Positions 42,100 through 50,601 of a stretch of DNA of 64,000 nucleotides are shown here, piece after piece. The notes beneath the pieces were generated by a model that was given only the letters and a program-made list of their open reading frames with translations, was not told where the DNA came from and searched no databases. The DNA is from PRO6 sp035565775. GTDB taxonomy: Bacteria > Pseudomonadota > Alphaproteobacteria > Rhizobiales > Xanthobacteraceae. Made by a program: the position numbers and the translations under genes. The stretch covers positions 113,184 through 177,183 of the forward strand of contig DATMRW010000025.1 of assembly GCA_035565775.1 (NCBI GenBank). Direction: 5' to 3'. Numbering within the stretch: the stretch's first letter is position 1; every line of letters begins with the position of its first letter.

Positions 42100-44454
42100 A
42101 TGTGGTTCGACGGGACCCGGCGTTCGCGCGCCTTGGGGTTAGCTATCTTTTCGTCTGCGCTTGTTGCTACGGGCGCTTCCTATGCACAACAACAGGCCAG
42201 TAGCGGCGATAGCGCGCAGCGCCAGGAACGCGCCGGCAAGCCGAAGCCTGATCAGGCGAAGCGAGTGCCAGCGAGCGCCGCTCCGATACATGAAGGCAGC
42301 GCCTCGGTCGGCGCGCCGGTTGTACAGGCGCTCGACATGATCACGGTGAGCGCGACCAAGACCGAGGAGCGGGCGATCGATGCGCTTGCGCCGGTGAGCG
42401 TCGTGACCCTTGAGCAGATCCAGGGTTTGCAGCCGAACCGTCTCTCCGACGTGCTTCGGAATGTGCCGGGCGTTTCCTCGCAGGATCGCGGCGACGACCC
42501 GTCATCGTCCGTCAATATCCGCGGCTTGCAGGATTTTGGCCGCGTCGCGGTGATCGTTGATGGCGCCCGCCAGAATTACCAGCGGACAGGGCACAACGCC
42601 AATGGCGCGTTCTTCCTTGATCCCGAGCTGATCGGCGGCATCGACATCGTTCGCGGCCCGACAGCCAACATTTATGGCTCCGGCGCGATCGGCGGCGTGG
42701 CGTCGTTCCGCACGAAGGATATCGATGACGTGTTGCGGGCCGGGGAGCGCTGGGGCGTCGACATGTCTGGCAGCTACGGGTCGAACAACAATCGTGGCAT
42801 GGCGTCGATTTTCGGCGGCGTGCGTGTCGATCCGACGGTCGATGTGTTCGGCGGCGCGGTCTATCGGGCCCAGGGCAACTACAAGGACGGGGCGGGGAGC
42901 GAGATCGGCAACACCGGCAACGACATTGCCGCAGGGCTGATGAAGGTGACGGTGCGACCGGCCGAAGGGCATGAAGTCAAGATCGGCGCGCTGTTCCAGG
43001 ATTTTCGTTACGATATCGGTCAGTTCAATCGCGGGCCGACCACGACGCGGGCGGAGCAGGCGCTGAACCAGGGCTCCTCGGTCTATGCATCGGATGCAAA
43101 AACCTACACCGGGACACTAAACTGGCGCTATTCGAGGCCGGATGATGATCTGTTCGACTGGAACATATCGGTCTATGGCAATCGCGTCGACAACGATCAG
43201 ACCAAGACCTATCACTATTCCACATCCGGCGCGGCCTATTGCGGGCCGGGGCAGGTCGGCAACAACATCTCGGGATGCGTCGGCGACAAGCGCGGCTACC
43301 GCATCGACACTGTCGGCGTCGATCTGAACAACACCTCGCGCTTCAATTTCGGTAATTGGCGCAATGCCGTGACCTATGGCTTCGATGCGTTCCGCGACGA
43401 GGTGCGGACCTGGGATTTGCGCGGCAATTCCAACATCACGACGCCGAGCGGCAACCGCACGGTCTCCGGCGCGTTCGTGCAGCTCAAGAGCAACTATTCG
43501 AATTGGCTCGAGGTGATCAGCGCAGTTCGCTACGATCGCTATGAGCTGAATTCCGATGGCACGCTTCTCGGCGGCACGTCTTCGAGCGGCGACCGGCTGT
43601 CGCCAAAGATCACCGTGGGCCTCACGCCGATTGCCGGCTTTACGCCCTATGTCAGCTATGCGGAAGGATATCGCGCGCCCTCCATCACGGAGACGCTGAT
43701 TGCCGGCGCACACGCGACTGGAGGCGGCCCCGCCTTCTTCAATTGCCCGGACGGCACCAGCGGCGTGTTCTGCTTCCTGCCCAATCCGAACCTGCGGCCT
43801 GAAGTCGGCAAGAACAAGGAGATCGGCATCAACCTGAAGTATGACAGCGTCTTTGCCGCCGGCGACAGTTTCCGGGCGAAGTTCAATGTCTTCCGCAACG
43901 ATATTGACGACTATATCGATCTCGTCGCTTCGCCCCCGGTGATGACGATGTATGGGCCGTACAGCCAGTACTATCAGTATCAGAATATTGCGCATGCGCG
44001 TATCGAGGGCTTTGAATTCGAAACGTCGTATGACGCGGGTACTTGGTTCGTCGGTGTCGCCGGCAGCATTCTGAACGGCAAGAACACGGTGACGAACGTT
44101 GGCCTCGCCACGGTGCCGCCGCGGAAGGTGATCACCACGGGCGGCCTGCGTCTGCTCGAGCGGCGGCTGACGCTGGCCGCGCAATGGTCGTCCTACGCGG
44201 CGAACATCGACCTGCCGGCCGGCTATCTGCCCGTGACCTCTTATGACCTCGTCAATCTGTACCTGACCTATCGGGCGACGAAGGACGTGACGTTGACGGC
44301 ATCAGTCGAAAACCTGTTGAACCGTTACTATCGGCCCTACGCGATCCCCGGCTCGTCGACGGATGGAACGACTCAGAACGACGTTCTGTTCAGTAGTCCT
44401 GGGCCGGGAATTACCTACAAGGCGGGCCTCAAGGTTCACTTCGGGGGAACGTGA
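42100..44454 (+). CDS. hmuR: TonB-dependent outer-membrane heme receptor
   Basis: 784 residues from the ATG at 42100 (an in-frame TTG upstream is less likely). Signal peptide ALGLAIFSSALVATGASYAQ, a low-complexity spacer, a TonB box near DMITVSATK, a plug domain (VNIRGLQDFGRVAVIVDGAR; IDIVRGPTANIYGSGAIGG), then a 22-strand barrel. The heme-receptor boxes are both present: YRAP (FRAP box) in EGYRAPSITETL and NPNL in LPNPNLRPE, with a His between them (GAHATGGG) where HemR-type receptors have a functional His. Needs TonB-ExbBD, which are not in this window. Followed by hmuQ. Confidence 0.95.
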   Translation: MWFDGTRRSRALGLAIFSSALVATGASYAQQQASSGDSAQRQERAGKPKPDQAKRVPASAAPIHEGSASVGAPVVQALDMITVSATKTEERAIDALAPVSVVTLEQIQGLQPNRLSDVLRNVPGVSSQDRGDDPSSSVNIRGLQDFGRVAVIVDGARQNYQRTGHNANGAFFLDPELIGGIDIVRGPTANIYGSGAIGGVASFRTKDIDDVLRAGERWGVDMSGSYGSNNNRGMASIFGGVRVDPTVDVFGGAVYRAQGNYKDGAGSEIGNTGNDIAAGLMKVTVRPAEGHEVKIGALFQDFRYDIGQFNRGPTTTRAEQALNQGSSVYASDAKTYTGTLNWRYSRPDDDLFDWNISVYGNRVDNDQTKTYHYSTSGAAYCGPGQVGNNISGCVGDKRGYRIDTVGVDLNNTSRFNFGNWRNAVTYGFDAFRDEVRTWDLRGNSNITTPSGNRTVSGAFVQLKSNYSNWLEVISAVRYDRYELNSDGTLLGGTSSSGDRLSPKITVGLTPIAGFTPYVSYAEGYRAPSITETLIAGAHATGGGPAFFNCPDGTSGVFCFLPNPNLRPEVGKNKEIGINLKYDSVFAAGDSFRAKFNVFRNDIDDYIDLVASPPVMTMYGPYSQYYQYQNIAHARIEGFEFETSYDAGTWFVGVAGSILNGKNTVTNVGLATVPPRKVITTGGLRLLERRLTLAAQWSSYAANIDLPAGYLPVTSYDLVNLYLTYRATKDVTLTASVENLLNRYYRPYAIPGSSTDGTTQNDVLFSSPGPGITYKAGLKVHFGGT

Positions 44455-44486
44455 TCGAGGATTGATGTTGCCCTTGTAAACCGCCG

Positions 44487-44518
44487 CCGAGCCGCACTGA
44501 TGTCCCAGTGCGGCTCGG
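44487..44518 (+). terminator. Perfect 13-bp hairpin between hmuR and hmuQ
   Basis: CCGAGCCGCACTG-ATGTCC-CAGTGCGGCTCGG, without a T-run. It can weaken read-through or protect the hmuR message 3' end, giving different levels of receptor and of the heme-degrading enzyme. Confidence 0.7.
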
Positions 44519-44568
44519 TCCGCCATTTCGGAACGAAAACATTTAGCAGAAGACGCAAGGAGAATCTG

Positions 44569-44904
44569 ATGTTTATTGCGATGAACAGATTTCAGGTGAA
44601 GACCGGATCAGAGCAGGCTTTCGAGGAGGTCTGGCAGACGCGGGAGTCCTATCTCGACAGCATGCCGGGCTTTGTCGAATTCCATCTGTTGAAGGGCCCG
44701 GTTGCGGACGATCATACGCTGTATTCGACGCACACGACCTGGATCGACCGCGCCGCTTTCGAAGCCTGGACCAAGTCGGACGCATTCCGCCGCTCGCACT
44801 CGCGCGCCGGAAACGACACCGGCCCGAGCCTTTATCTCGGCCATCCGAAGTTCGAAGGTTTTGAGATCATTCTCACCGAGCGCAAGTCCGATGTCGCCGC
44901 CTGA
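44569..44904 (+). CDS. hmuQ: Heme-degrading monooxygenase, IsdG-like
   Basis: Cytosolic enzyme that opens the heme ring to release iron. 111 residues from the ATG at 44569 (AAGGAG upstream). ABM/dimeric alpha-beta barrel fold: MFIAMNRFQVKTGSEQAFEE, and the PGFVEFHLLKGP strand. The IsdG triad Asn-Trp-His is at N6, W67 and H77, nearly the same numbering as staphylococcal IsdG (N7, W67, H77). With the heme locus around it, this matches Bradyrhizobium HmuQ. The substrate heme is delivered by HmuTUV. Confidence 0.93.
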   Translation: MFIAMNRFQVKTGSEQAFEEVWQTRESYLDSMPGFVEFHLLKGPVADDHTLYSTHTTWIDRAAFEAWTKSDAFRRSHSRAGNDTGPSLYLGHPKFEGFEIILTERKSDVAA

Positions 44905-44951
44905 CGGCGACGATCAGCAAAGGCGGAAAGTGGCTTTCTGGAGTTGTTGGT

Positions 44952-45455
44952 GTGAACAAGAATCCGACCGAACTTGAGAAATTTCTGGCGCAGAATCTCG
45001 GCGCCGTCATCGAGGACGTCGCGCGCGAGCGCAACGTCACCGCACGGGCCGTGATCGAGGCTTTGCCGGCGGAAATGGTGAAGATTCGCAGCGGCGATGC
45101 TTTCGTTGCCGTCATGCAGGACATCGCAGGCTGGGGCGAGGTGACGCTGATCATCCACACCGCTGATGGAATATTTGAGTTCACCGGAGAGATTCCGAGC
45201 GGCGAAATCGGGCGAGGCTACTTCAATCTGATGCAGCCTAAGGGTTTGCACGGCCACCTGCGGCACGAGCGGTGCGGCGGCGTCGCCTTCATCGAGCGGC
45301 CGTTCATGGGCAAGCAGTCGGCATTCGTGGCGCTACTCAATGTCGACGGCGGCATCATGCTCAAGGTCTTTGTTGGGCGCGACGAAACGCGCGCGTTACG
45401 GCAGGAACAGCTCGAACGTTTCCGCGCTTTGGCGGATGGGCTTGAGCCGCGCTAG
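44952..45455 (+). CDS. hutX: Cytosolic heme carrier, HutX/ChuX (HuvX) family
   Basis: 167 residues from a GTG at 44952 (GGAG about 10 bases before). Family segments: LPAEMVKIRSGDAFVAVMQD, then IAGWGEVTLIIHTADGIFEF, and GYFNLMQPKGLHGHLRHERC. These proteins bind imported heme and hand it to degrading or storage proteins. 47 bp after hmuQ on the same strand, consistent with one hmuR-hmuQ-hutX transcript. A conserved alternative name is HuvX. Confidence 0.9.
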   Translation: MNKNPTELEKFLAQNLGAVIEDVARERNVTARAVIEALPAEMVKIRSGDAFVAVMQDIAGWGEVTLIIHTADGIFEFTGEIPSGEIGRGYFNLMQPKGLHGHLRHERCGGVAFIERPFMGKQSAFVALLNVDGGIMLKVFVGRDETRALRQEQLERFRALADGLEPR

Positions 45456-45502
45456 GCGCGCCGCGCGCGGGCGGCGGGTATTCTCTAAGCCACGGTGTCG
45501 GC

Positions 45503-47212
45503 CTAGTGCGGCGGCTTTGGCTCCGGCTGTGTGGAATAAACGCCGTCCGTGATGCGCTCGAAAAAATTCTGCGCGCCGACGATAGCCTCGATTCCCGCAA
45601 GTTGCAGATCCTGCCTAACTGAGTCGCGCACGCGGGCAAAGGCAACGCTGATATTGTGCTTTTGCAGGTCCTTGATGAGACCGAGCAGTTCGTCGCTGGC
45701 GGTGATGTCGATGAAATTGACCGGGCCGAAATCGAGGAGGAGGTGTTTGACATCCGGCCGTTTTGCGAGCGCCGCGCGCAACGCCGCGCTGACATTGCCG
45801 ATGCTGGCGAAGAACAGATCTCCGCCGATGCGCCAGATCAGCAATCCCGGAAAGGTGACCGCCTCAGGGTGGACCTCGACGTTGCGATAGGCCTCGGTCC
45901 CCGGAAGCTGGCCGAGCGCTGCACCGCTGGGATGGCTGGCGAGATAGATCAGGGTGAGGATCGATAACACGATGCCGAGGGCGATGCCTTGAAGCACTCC
46001 AAGGGTCAGTTCGCCGATGATTACGACGATCGCATTGGCGAAGGACCAAGGACCGCGAGTGAAAAGATGCACCAGATAGCTCGGCTTCGTCAGGTGGAGC
46101 ATGGCCGCGATGACGATCGCGGCGAGGGCCGGATGTGGCACGTTGCGAAAAAGCGGCGTCAGCAGGATCAGCGTGAAGAAGCACAGGGCGGCCGCAAAGA
46201 GATTGGCCGCCTGGCTGCGGGCGCCGGCCGCGATCGCGACCGATGTCTTGGACAGGCTGCCGACCACGAGGAAGCCGCCGAACAGTCCGCTCAAAATATT
46301 TGCCGGGCCGTGAGCGATCAGCTCCTGATTGGGTTCGATGTCGCCGCCGCCTTGCAGCGCCGCCGCTTTTGCAGCGCCAAGAGCCTCGGCATAACCAACG
46401 AGCACGATGGCGAGCGCGCCCGGCGCGAACTCGTAGAGGATTGCCGGGTCGAGTTGCGGCATGGCGAAGTGAGGAAGGCCAGGCGGTATGTGCCCGGCGA
46501 CGTCAATGCCCGTGGCTTCGCCGCCGAGCAGGGCGACGATCAATGTTGCCGTCGCCATGACGAGGAGCGCGGCCGGGAATTTCGGCGCCCAATGGCGGAG
46601 CAGGATCATGGCTGCGAGACTGAGCAGGCCGGTGAGCGCTGGGCCGGCCGCGACGTCTTGCAGGTGTTGCAGGATATGCCACAGCTTTGCGAAAAAGTTT
46701 CCGGAGGCGCCGCTGATGCCGAGAAGGTGGGGCACCTGGCCGATGATGGTGACGTAGACGAGGCCTTCAATGAAGGCCCGCATGACGGGTGTCGGAATGA
46801 AGCTCGCGACCCACCCCATGCGCATGATGCCGAAGACTAAAAAGAACAGGCCGATCAGCACCGCCAGCGTCGATGTCAGCGAATTGAACTCCGCGGTGCC
46901 GCTGGCCGCGACCGCGCCAACCGTCAGCGCGGAGATCAGGCCGGTTGCGGTATCGGGCCCAACGACGAGCTGGCGTGAGGTGCCTAGCAGCGCGTAGGCG
47001 AGCAGGGCGGGGACGATGGTGTAGAGGCCCATGATCGGCGGAACCCCGACGATGCCGGCATAGGCCATGCTTTCAGGCACCATCACGGCCCACAGTGCGA
47101 TGCCGGCGAGAAAATCGGGCATCAGCCATTCGCGGCGATAGGTGGAAACCCAGTGCAGCATAGGCAGAAGTCTGCTGGCAGCAGAGGCGAAGCCCGCCGT
47201 GGCGTTTGCCAT
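45503..47212 (-). CDS. SulP-family anion transporter with STAS domain
   Basis: 569 residues from the ATG at 47212, which has GGAGGTAGGGAT immediately upstream; the longer frame (to 47479) is not supported. About 10-12 membrane helices including the SulP core (AVMVPESMAYAGIVGVPPIM; LVVGPDTATGLISALTVGAV). The C-terminal STAS domain is at about 440-560 (VKHLLLDFGPVNFIDITASD). Likely sulfate, bicarbonate or other anion symport; which anion is not visible. Convergent with hutX, with only 47 bp between the stops. Confidence 0.92.
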   Translation of the reverse strand: MANATAGFASAASRLLPMLHWVSTYRREWLMPDFLAGIALWAVMVPESMAYAGIVGVPPIMGLYTIVPALLAYALLGTSRQLVVGPDTATGLISALTVGAVAASGTAEFNSLTSTLAVLIGLFFLVFGIMRMGWVASFIPTPVMRAFIEGLVYVTIIGQVPHLLGISGASGNFFAKLWHILQHLQDVAAGPALTGLLSLAAMILLRHWAPKFPAALLVMATATLIVALLGGEATGIDVAGHIPPGLPHFAMPQLDPAILYEFAPGALAIVLVGYAEALGAAKAAALQGGGDIEPNQELIAHGPANILSGLFGGFLVVGSLSKTSVAIAAGARSQAANLFAAALCFFTLILLTPLFRNVPHPALAAIVIAAMLHLTKPSYLVHLFTRGPWSFANAIVVIIGELTLGVLQGIALGIVLSILTLIYLASHPSGAALGQLPGTEAYRNVEVHPEAVTFPGLLIWRIGGDLFFASIGNVSAALRAALAKRPDVKHLLLDFGPVNFIDITASDELLGLIKDLQKHNISVAFARVRDSVRQDLQLAGIEAIVGAQNFFERITDGVYSTQPEPKPPH

Positions 47213-47569
47213 ATCCCTACCTCCACTCGAGTCAGATGATCCGAATGTGATGCGCGCCTGGCAGTACGACGCCGCAGCCCGGGCTTGGCTCGCGACGTTC
47301 CTCATGTATCCCTGCGCATCCTGACCGTGAGGTTGAGGCCGGATCAGGGCGAAATGGAGTACCTTTGCCGGTTCAAGGACGACGCGGTTCCATCCAAGAG
47401 ATGTGATGGAGAACGCCTTTCGCGCGCCCGGAACTTGGCAATGGCGCTCGGAGTTTAACTGCCGGTTGAGCCGGATCAATGGCCGGCCCGCGGGTCAATT
47501 GTTCGATTGCGCAAAATCGTCGCGAAGGACGACGCGGCGTGGATGCGTCGAAGCCGATGGAGAACAGCC
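47213..47569. other. 357-bp divergent intergenic region
   Basis: Lies between the SulP start and the RPYY-repeat protein start. I see no coding frame, terminator or strong palindrome; it presumably holds the two divergent promoters. Confidence 0.6.
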
Positions 47570-48082
47570 ATGAGAGCGATGAGATTGGCGGCCGCTGCAA
47601 TCCTTTCCGGTGCGTTGACTGTCGGGACGCTGACGACCGCGGGCGCCGCTCCACTGCTTAATAGTGCAGGAGCAATGCGGTCTGCCGTTCCCGCGGCTGT
47701 AACGCAGGTTCGCTGGGGTGGCGGCTGGCACGGCGGCTGGGGCGGATGGCATGGCGGCGGCTGGTATGGTGGTTGGGGTGGCTGGGGCGTCGGGGCCGGG
47801 CTGCTCGCCGGTGCGATCATCGGCAGCGCGATCGCGAACAGCGCCTATTATGATTACTACGGATACCCGGCCTACGGATACTCTCCCTACTACTACGGCG
47901 GCTACGGTTACTCTCCGGCCTATTACTACCCCCGATACTATGGAGTTTACCCGCAGGACGGCTATCGGCCGTATTACTACAGACCTTATTACAGGCCTTA
48001 CTACCGACCCTACTATCGGCCTTATTACCGACCTTACTATAGACCTTATTATCGCGGATATCGCTACCGCTATCGCTGGTAG
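47570..48082 (+). CDS. Secreted Gly/Trp/Tyr-rich protein with RPYY repeats
   Basis: 170 residues from the ATG at 47570 (GGAG seven bases before). Signal peptide RLAAAAILSGALTVGTLTTA with cleavage near AGA. A Gly/Trp/His-rich stretch (WGGGWHGGWGGWHGGGWYGG) precedes a short hydrophobic segment (GVGAGLLAGAIIGSAIANSA), then Tyr-rich YGYPAYGYSPYYYGGYGYSP. The tail is RPYYY plus six RPYY units and RGYRYRYRW. Such proteins recur in rhizobial relatives without known function; the hydrophobic glycine segment and Arg/Tyr tail suggest an envelope location. Repeat codons vary, so the protein pattern is under selection. Confidence 0.8.
   Translation: MRAMRLAAAAILSGALTVGTLTTAGAAPLLNSAGAMRSAVPAAVTQVRWGGGWHGGWGGWHGGGWYGGWGGWGVGAGLLAGAIIGSAIANSAYYDYYGYPAYGYSPYYYGGYGYSPAYYYPRYYGVYPQDGYRPYYYRPYYRPYYRPYYRPYYRPYYRPYYRGYRYRYRW
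47981..48052 (+). repeat. Six 12-bp coding repeats (RPYY)
   Basis: Six consecutive 12-bp units encode Arg-Pro-Tyr-Tyr. Third positions vary (AGA/AGG/CGA/CGG; TAT/TAC), so the units are protein-level repeats that have diverged in DNA, not a fresh slippage array. Confidence 0.9.
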
Positions 48083-48170
48083 GCTGGCCCATCCTGCTTC
48101 CAGCCAACCGCTTCAGCTAAAAATGTTGTTTTGGCTGCTCTGAGCGATGTCGAGCCCGGAGACGGCTTGA

Positions 48171-48340
48171 TCAGGCTTCAATCGAAGCCGATGAGGCTGT
48201 AGGCCGCGCGGGAAGAATGCCGGCGACATCGGCGATCAGCTCCAAGGAGCGCAGCCGCGTCTTGTGGTCGTAGACGTCGGAGACGACGATCAGCTCATCT
48301 GCGCCAGTTTCGGCGATGAGTGATGCCGCGTTTGGAAAGC
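48171..48340 (-). pseudogene. C-terminal stump of a luciferase-like (LLM) flavin monooxygenase
   Basis: Minus-strand translation ending at the stop 48171-48173 contains LIAETGADELIVVSDVYDHK, then TRLRSLELIADVAG, the usual C-terminus of LLM-class flavin-dependent oxidoreductases. Only about 55 residues remain; an in-frame stop lies at 48381-48383 and no other part of the gene is present upstream. Together with the low gene density of 48083-48521, it marks a site of past deletion. Confidence 0.7.
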
Positions 48341-48521
48341 CCAAGGTTTTGATTGTCTTGATGCGAGCGAAGAGCCATTCTCAAGTAGCTGTTTTGGCAG
48401 ACGAGGCTTCTTGGGGGCATGAACGCGGCGTTGGCGGTGCCAGTTTGTTCCCGGCGGCGCGCCGGCGTCGAGCGATATGAAAAACGCCCTCTGGCCTGCG
48501 ATATCGAACCGAGTATCGCCG

Positions 48522-50411
48522 ATGAGTGAAGCGAACGCGGAAATTGAGAGGGAAGACGTTCTGGAGGATTTTCCGCTGTTTCGGACGCTGAGTGCGGGCC
48601 AGCGGCTGAAAGTGCTTGGCGCGATGGTGCGGCAGGATCTCGTGCGGGGACAACTTCTCGTCGCCCAGGGCGGCGCATCGGATTCCTTGTTCATGGTGCT
48701 GCATGGCGCGCTGGCGGTGCGCAGGGCCGGGGAGTTTGAACCGATCGCCGAATTGCGCGCCGGCGAGCTGGTGGGCGAGATCGGCTTCTTCGCCAACGTG
48801 CCGCGCACGGCTGATGTGATTGCCATCCGTGATGCCAGCGTGCTGGTATTGACGCGCACTGCCTATCGCGCCCTCGCGGAAGAGGCGCCAGCCATCGTGG
48901 AGGCGCTGCTTGCCGCGCTGGCGCGCCGCTTTGCCCGGGAGACCGCCCGCATCCAGCCTGTTCGCGCGTCGCCAAAGGCGCGGACCGTTGCGTTGATCGA
49001 CGGCGGATGCGAGCGGCTGCCGGGTGCTTTCGATCGCCTGATGCGTCGCCGGCTCATGGCCGCGGATGCAGAGATCGTTGATCCCGACCGTGTTGCCAGG
49101 GAATTTCCGGGGCGGGCGCTCGATGCACCAGAGGTTGCCGACTGGCTGAACAAGCTCGAATACGCCGCGCCACTTGTCGTCTACATCGGCAATGGCCACG
49201 AGGCCTCGCCGTGGGTGCGCAAGGCGATCCGCCAGGCCGACTTGGTTGTGTTCGCGTGCCGCGGCGATGCGCCCATGCAGCCGCTGACCGAGGTCGAGGA
49301 TTTCGCCTGCGATGTTCATCCTGTCTCGGCGCGGCGCCTCGTCCGCATTCACGACCAGCGGCGTGGCGAAGTCACAGGAACGACGGCATGGCTGGCGCGG
49401 TTGCCGTCTTTCATGCACCACCATCTCTCGCTCGAAGACCATCTCGACGTCGACAGTCTGATCCGTTTCCTCTGCGGCCGCGCGATCGGCTTCGTGGCCG
49501 CTGGCGGCGGCAGCTTCGGCTCGGCGCATGTCGGCATCTTCAAGGCCTTTCGCGAACGTGGCGTGATGTTCGATGTCTTTGTCGGCACCAGCGCCGGGTC
49601 GGCGATGACGGCCGGTTTTGCAAAAAATCTCGAAGCCGATGATCTTGAGCGCGGAACCCATGAGATTTTTGTCAGGAGCCGCAGCTTCCGGCGGCCAACA
49701 TGGCCGCGCTACGCGCTGCTGGACCACAAGGTTTTCGATCACGCGCTGGCCGAGCAATACGGCCATGCCTGCCGGATCGAGGATTGCTGGCGGCCTTATG
49801 CAGCGGTCGCTACCAATCTTTCGATGCACAATCTCGAACTGATCCGCTCCGGTCTGCTCTGGCAGGCGGTGCGGGCGTCGAGCGCGATCCCCGGTCTGCT
49901 GCCGCCGTTCTATACGCGGGAAGGCACGATGCTTGTCGATGGCTGCCTCGTCGACAACGTTCCGCTCGCGCAGATGCACCAGCTCAAGAGCGGTCCCAAT
50001 GTGGCTGTTCATTTCGGGGATTCGGCCGCCGAGTTGTTCAATGTCGACTATGCGGCGTTGCCGGGTCGGCTCGAATTGATTGCATCAATGCTGCTCCCGT
50101 TCCGCAAGAAGCTGCTGCCCGCGGCGCCGAGCGCGGTCAGCGTGTTGTGGCGGAGCCTATTGGCTCACCAGCGCTACGACTCCCTGCCAGCCGCGCCGCT
50201 CGATCTGGTGATGCGGCCGCCGCTTCCGGCGGGCATTGAGGTCATGGATTTCGAGCGGCACTCGGAAATTTATGAAGCCTCATACCTTTGGGCTCGCGAG
50301 GCGATTGCCGCGCTCGAGGAGGCGGGGAACCCGGCGGTTTCCGCTATTCTCGCGGCCAGCAAATCGGCGACGAGCGAACAGCCGCATGAGGAAGGGCTGG
50401 CACTGCTCTGA
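48522..50411 (+). CDS. Patatin-like phospholipase with N-terminal cyclic-nucleotide-binding domain
   Basis: 629 residues from the ATG at 48522. A cNMP-binding (Crp/RIa-type) domain at about residues 10-130 (FPLFRTLSAGQRLKVLGAMV; RAGELVGEIGFFANVPRTAD). A linker region (about 140-310) is followed by the patatin domain: oxyanion loop GGGSFGSAHVG (328-338), nucleophile in GTSAGS (S357), catalytic Asp in DGCLVDN (D473). So a serine/Asp-dyad lipid hydrolase controlled by a nucleotide ligand, as in NTE/RssA-type proteins. No membrane helix. A class III cyclase gene follows 190 bp downstream on the same strand, so the ligand maker may be next door (inference). Confidence 0.93.
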   Translation: MSEANAEIEREDVLEDFPLFRTLSAGQRLKVLGAMVRQDLVRGQLLVAQGGASDSLFMVLHGALAVRRAGEFEPIAELRAGELVGEIGFFANVPRTADVIAIRDASVLVLTRTAYRALAEEAPAIVEALLAALARRFARETARIQPVRASPKARTVALIDGGCERLPGAFDRLMRRRLMAADAEIVDPDRVAREFPGRALDAPEVADWLNKLEYAAPLVVYIGNGHEASPWVRKAIRQADLVVFACRGDAPMQPLTEVEDFACDVHPVSARRLVRIHDQRRGEVTGTTAWLARLPSFMHHHLSLEDHLDVDSLIRFLCGRAIGFVAAGGGSFGSAHVGIFKAFRERGVMFDVFVGTSAGSAMTAGFAKNLEADDLERGTHEIFVRSRSFRRPTWPRYALLDHKVFDHALAEQYGHACRIEDCWRPYAAVATNLSMHNLELIRSGLLWQAVRASSAIPGLLPPFYTREGTMLVDGCLVDNVPLAQMHQLKSGPNVAVHFGDSAAELFNVDYAALPGRLELIASMLLPFRKKLLPAAPSAVSVLWRSLLAHQRYDSLPAAPLDLVMRPPLPAGIEVMDFERHSEIYEASYLWAREAIAALEEAGNPAVSAILAASKSATSEQPHEEGLALL

Positions 50412-50601
50412 CCGGAACCGGATCGGCCAGGCGAACTGAATGTCCTGCAACGGCGGCGAGCGTAGAACTGTCCTCTCAATCATTTGAGGGATGGCGGCCG
50501 ATCGGGTACCTTTGGCGCTTGCGGGCCAAAAGATATCGGTTCAACCTTGCGGCAGCCGTTCGGGCGTGGGCACGCCATGCCTGCACGCAAGGTCATGCGC
50601 G

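Noticed and set aside
47966..48052. CRISPR-like or minisatellite array
   Set aside because: The units are in-frame 12-bp codon repeats with drifted third positions, no spacers; a protein repeat.
48381..50012. 543-residue minus-strand frame opposite the patatin
   Set aside because: Antisense shadow; the plus strand has cNMP-binding and patatin motifs in order.
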